From Variovorax paradoxus (GTDB lineage Bacteria > Pseudomonadota > Gammaproteobacteria > Burkholderiales > Burkholderiaceae_C): DNA of 64,000 bases. The position numbers were made by a program, and so were the translations under genes. Below the pieces are notes generated by a model, which saw only the letters and a program-made list of their open reading frames with translations, was not told the origin of the DNA and ran no database searches. The first letter of the stretch is position 1. Every line of letters begins with the position of its first letter. Of the stretch, positions 62,051 through 64,000 are shown piece after piece. The stretch lies in assembly GCF_030815855.1 (NCBI RefSeq), contig NZ_JAUSXG010000001.1, positions 1,922,001-1,986,000 on the forward strand, in the 5' to 3' direction.

Positions 62051-62569
62051 CTAGCGTCGCGAAGGCGCCGCGCCCCCCTTTGCGCCCATCAGATGGCCGA
62101 GCGGCAGTGCCACCTCCGACTTGATCTCGCGCAGCACGATGCTCGAGCGCACGTGCGTCACGCCGGGCAGGCTGAAGAGCACCTCGTGCAGGAAGCGCTC
62201 GTAGTGCTTCATGTCGGGCACTGTCACGTGGAGGATGTAGTCCGCCGGCCCGGTGGCCGAGACGCAGCGGATGATCTGCGGGCTCGCAGCCACCGCCTCC
62301 TCGAAGCGCTGCACCATCGCCTCGCTGTGGCGATCGAGGTTCACCTCGGCCACGGCCGAGACATGCAGGCCCACCAGTTCGGGATCGATCATGGCCGTGT
62401 AGCCGCGGATCACGCCGGCCGCCTCCATGTCCTTGATGCGCTTCCAGCAGGGCGTGGGTGAGAGCCCGACAGCCTCCGAAATCTGCTGCACGGTTTGCCG
62501 GCCGTCGTGCTGCAGTGCAGAAAGGATCTTGAGGCAATGCTCGTCAAGAGAAACAGAATCAATGTTCAT
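62051..62569 (-). CDS. Lrp/AsnC-family transcriptional regulator
   Basis: 172 residues. N-terminal HTH (DEHCLKILSALQHDGRQTVQ, then VGLSPTPCWKRIKDMEAAGV) and C-terminal RAM effector domain (IDPELVGLHVSAVAEVNLDR; TGPADYILHVTVPDMKHYER; GVTHVRSSIVLREIK). Divergent from the indolepyruvate ferredoxin oxidoreductase gene with 92 bp between them, a common pairing; it should sense an amino acid, plausibly a branched-chain or aromatic one. Confidence 0.93.
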   Translation of the reverse strand: MNIDSVSLDEHCLKILSALQHDGRQTVQQISEAVGLSPTPCWKRIKDMEAAGVIRGYTAMIDPELVGLHVSAVAEVNLDRHSEAMVQRFEEAVAASPQIIRCVSATGPADYILHVTVPDMKHYERFLHEVLFSLPGVTHVRSSIVLREIKSEVALPLGHLMGAKGGAAPSRR

Positions 62570-62661
62570 GGCGGTTTCCGAGAGGATTCCTCTTCAAACA
62601 AGGGTCTGCGCCAGTGTATTGAAGAAACACTTACTCGGAGTGCGGCAGAACAATTCCGGGC

Positions 62662-64000
62662 ATGAACGCCCCCCACAAGACGGTCGCGCTTCGACGGCCC
62701 GACTACCAGCTCTCCGACAACCTCTGGGCCGATGCCGGCGCGGTCTTCATCACCGGCACGCAGGCGCTGATTCGCATCCTGGCGATGCAGAAACAGCGCG
62801 ACGCGGCGCGCGGCCTCCACACGCAAGGCTTCGTGAGCGGCTACCGCGGCTCGCCGCTGGGCATGGTCGACCAAGCCATCTGGAAGGCCGGTGATCGCTT
62901 CAAGGACGCCGGCATCCGCTTCGTGCCCGCGGTGAACGAGGAGCTCGCGGCCACGCAGGTGCTGGGCACGCAGCGCGTGGAGTCCGACCCCGAGCGCACC
63001 GTCGATGGCGTGTTTGCCATGTGGTACGGCAAGGGCCCGGGCGTGGACCGCGCGGGCGATGCGCTCAAGCACGGCAACGCCTACGGCTCGTCGCCGCACG
63101 GCGGCGTGCTGGTGGTGGCGGGCGACGACCACGGCTGTGTGTCGTCGTCGATGCCCCACCAGAGCGACCATGCCTTCATGGCCTGGCGCATGCCGGTGAT
63201 GCAGCCCGCCAGCGTGGCCGAGTACCTGGAGTTCGGCCTGTACGGTTACGAGCTTTCGCGCTATTCGGGCGCGTGGGTCGGCATGGCGGCGCTGTCCGAA
63301 ATCGTCGAGAGCGCGGGCACCGTCGACCTCGATGCGGTGAACGCGCGCGTGGCGGCCTGGGAAGACGCCGATGCCGTGCGCGCCGCCACCGGCCACGCCT
63401 CGCCGCCAGACGGGCTGCACTACCGCTGGCCCGACCTGCCATCGCTGCGCATCGAGTCGCGGCTGGAGGACAAGCTCGCCGCCGTGGCCGCTTTCACGCA
63501 GCGCAACAGCATTGACCGCCACGTCATCGCGAGCCCGCATGCGAAGGTCGGCATCGTCACCTGCGGCAAGGCGCACCACGACCTGATGGAGGTGCTGCGG
63601 CGCCTGGAACTCTCGCCCGAACAGCTCGCGCGCGTCGGCGTGCGGCTCTACAAGGTGGGGTTGAGTTTTCCGGTCGAGCAGACGCGCCTGAAAGAATTCG
63701 CGCGCGGCCTCGACGAGATCCTCGTCGTGGAAGAGAAGGGCGCGGTGGTCGAGACGCAGCTGCGCGACATCTTCTACAACGCGCCGCCCGATGCGCGCCC
63801 CGTGCTCGTGGGCAAGCACGACCGCGAGGGCCAGCCGCTGGTGTCCGCGCTTGGCGAGCTGCGGCCCTCGCGTCTCATCGAGCTGGTCGCGCACTGGCTG
63901 GCCGCGCACTTCCCCGACAACCAGGACCTCGGCGACCACCTGCAGCACGTGCGCGACTTCACGCCGCCCGAGCTGCTGGGCAATGCGAGCGATGCGGTCA
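62662..64000 (+). CDS. Indolepyruvate ferredoxin oxidoreductase (5' part; runs off window)
   Basis: First 446 codons from ATG 62662. Large fused 2-oxoacid:ferredoxin oxidoreductase that decarboxylates aryl- or branched-chain pyruvates to acyl-CoA. Visible: GTQALIRILAMQKQRDAARG, FVSGYRGSPLGMVDQAIW, VNEELAATQVLGTQ, MWYGKGPGVDRAGDALKHGN, GDDHGCVSSSMPHQSDHAF, and EEKGAVVETQLRD, all in the order of the N-terminal pyrimidine-binding and linker domains. The full protein is about 1150-1200 residues. Regulated, by context, by the divergent Lrp gene. Confidence 0.93.
   Translation, partial: MNAPHKTVALRRPDYQLSDNLWADAGAVFITGTQALIRILAMQKQRDAARGLHTQGFVSGYRGSPLGMVDQAIWKAGDRFKDAGIRFVPAVNEELAATQVLGTQRVESDPERTVDGVFAMWYGKGPGVDRAGDALKHGNAYGSSPHGGVLVVAGDDHGCVSSSMPHQSDHAFMAWRMPVMQPASVAEYLEFGLYGYELSRYSGAWVGMAALSEIVESAGTVDLDAVNARVAAWEDADAVRAATGHASPPDGLHYRWPDLPSLRIESRLEDKLAAVAAFTQRNSIDRHVIASPHAKVGIVTCGKAHHDLMEVLRRLELSPEQLARVGVRLYKVGLSFPVEQTRLKEFARGLDEILVVEEKGAVVETQLRDIFYNAPPDARPVLVGKHDREGQPLVSALGELRPSRLIELVAHWLAAHFPDNQDLGDHLQHVRDFTPPELLGNASDAV

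Overview
The window reads as chromosomal DNA of a high-GC betaproteobacterium. TctC/Bug-type solute receptors, a Lrp-controlled indolepyruvate ferredoxin oxidoreductase, PaoC-type molybdoenzyme genes and many LysR/AraC regulators point to Burkholderiales, most likely Comamonadaceae close to Variovorax. That placement is inference from gene content; no rRNA or tRNA gene is visible.

Layout. (1) 1-4.2 kb: a deoxyribose catabolism locus (aldehyde dehydrogenase, deoC) divergent from a DeoR-type repressor, with two matching operators between them. (2) 4.2-13.4 kb: ordinary accessory genes (RidA/ArsR pair; ABM/DUF1330/SGNH operon facing an AraC regulator; LysR) and the wreck of an integrated element at 7.6-8.1 kb. 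(3) 13.4-28 kb: a transposon-scarred region. An IS66 remnant cuts off a PaoABC-type operon, leaving paoC plus the last codons of the FAD subunit. An IS1111-group IS110 element has a long 3' non-coding end that may encode its guide RNA. A 1306-residue multidomain protein of unknown function follows, then a dnaE2 fragment. A complete IS66 element (24665-27197, exact 8-bp target duplication) sits in the first codons of an SGNH hydrolase gene. (4) 27.3-29.4 kb: a GAF membrane protein, a LexA-type box and a DUF883 protein.

(5) 29.7-52.7 kb: the most interesting part. Twenty-two tightly packed, mostly ATGA-overlapping genes form two divergent operons from a 167-bp control region: eighteen on the minus strand (47470 to 29681) and four on the plus strand (47638 to 52653). 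They encode a feruloyl-CoA-synthase-like acyl ligase, fatty acid desaturase, thioester-reductase-like SDR, class III aminotransferase, ornithine-decarboxylase-like enzyme, two paralogous GNAT-like proteins, a FemAB/GNAT-like protein and an MFS exporter. With these sit many phosphoryl-transfer or phosphate-handling proteins: PEP-synthase-like dikinase, HPr-kinase-like protein, P-loop kinase, nucleotidyltransferase, two CYTH-like proteins, two degenerate dCTP-deaminase-like proteins, alkaline-phosphatase-superfamily enzyme, HAD phosphatase and metallophosphoesterase. I know of no described pathway with this set. It looks like a biosynthetic cluster for an acylated, possibly phosphorylated amine-containing metabolite without NRPS or PKS modules.

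(6) 52.9-57.1 kb: a separate four-gene operon (carbamoyltransferase, MFS, methyltransferase, YbdK-type carboxylate-amine ligase), also biosynthesis-like. (7) 57-64 kb: small proteins, an orphan FdsD-like gene, a TctC receptor/chorismate mutase/prephenate-acting-like trio, and a Lrp regulator divergent from an indolepyruvate ferredoxin oxidoreductase that runs off the window.
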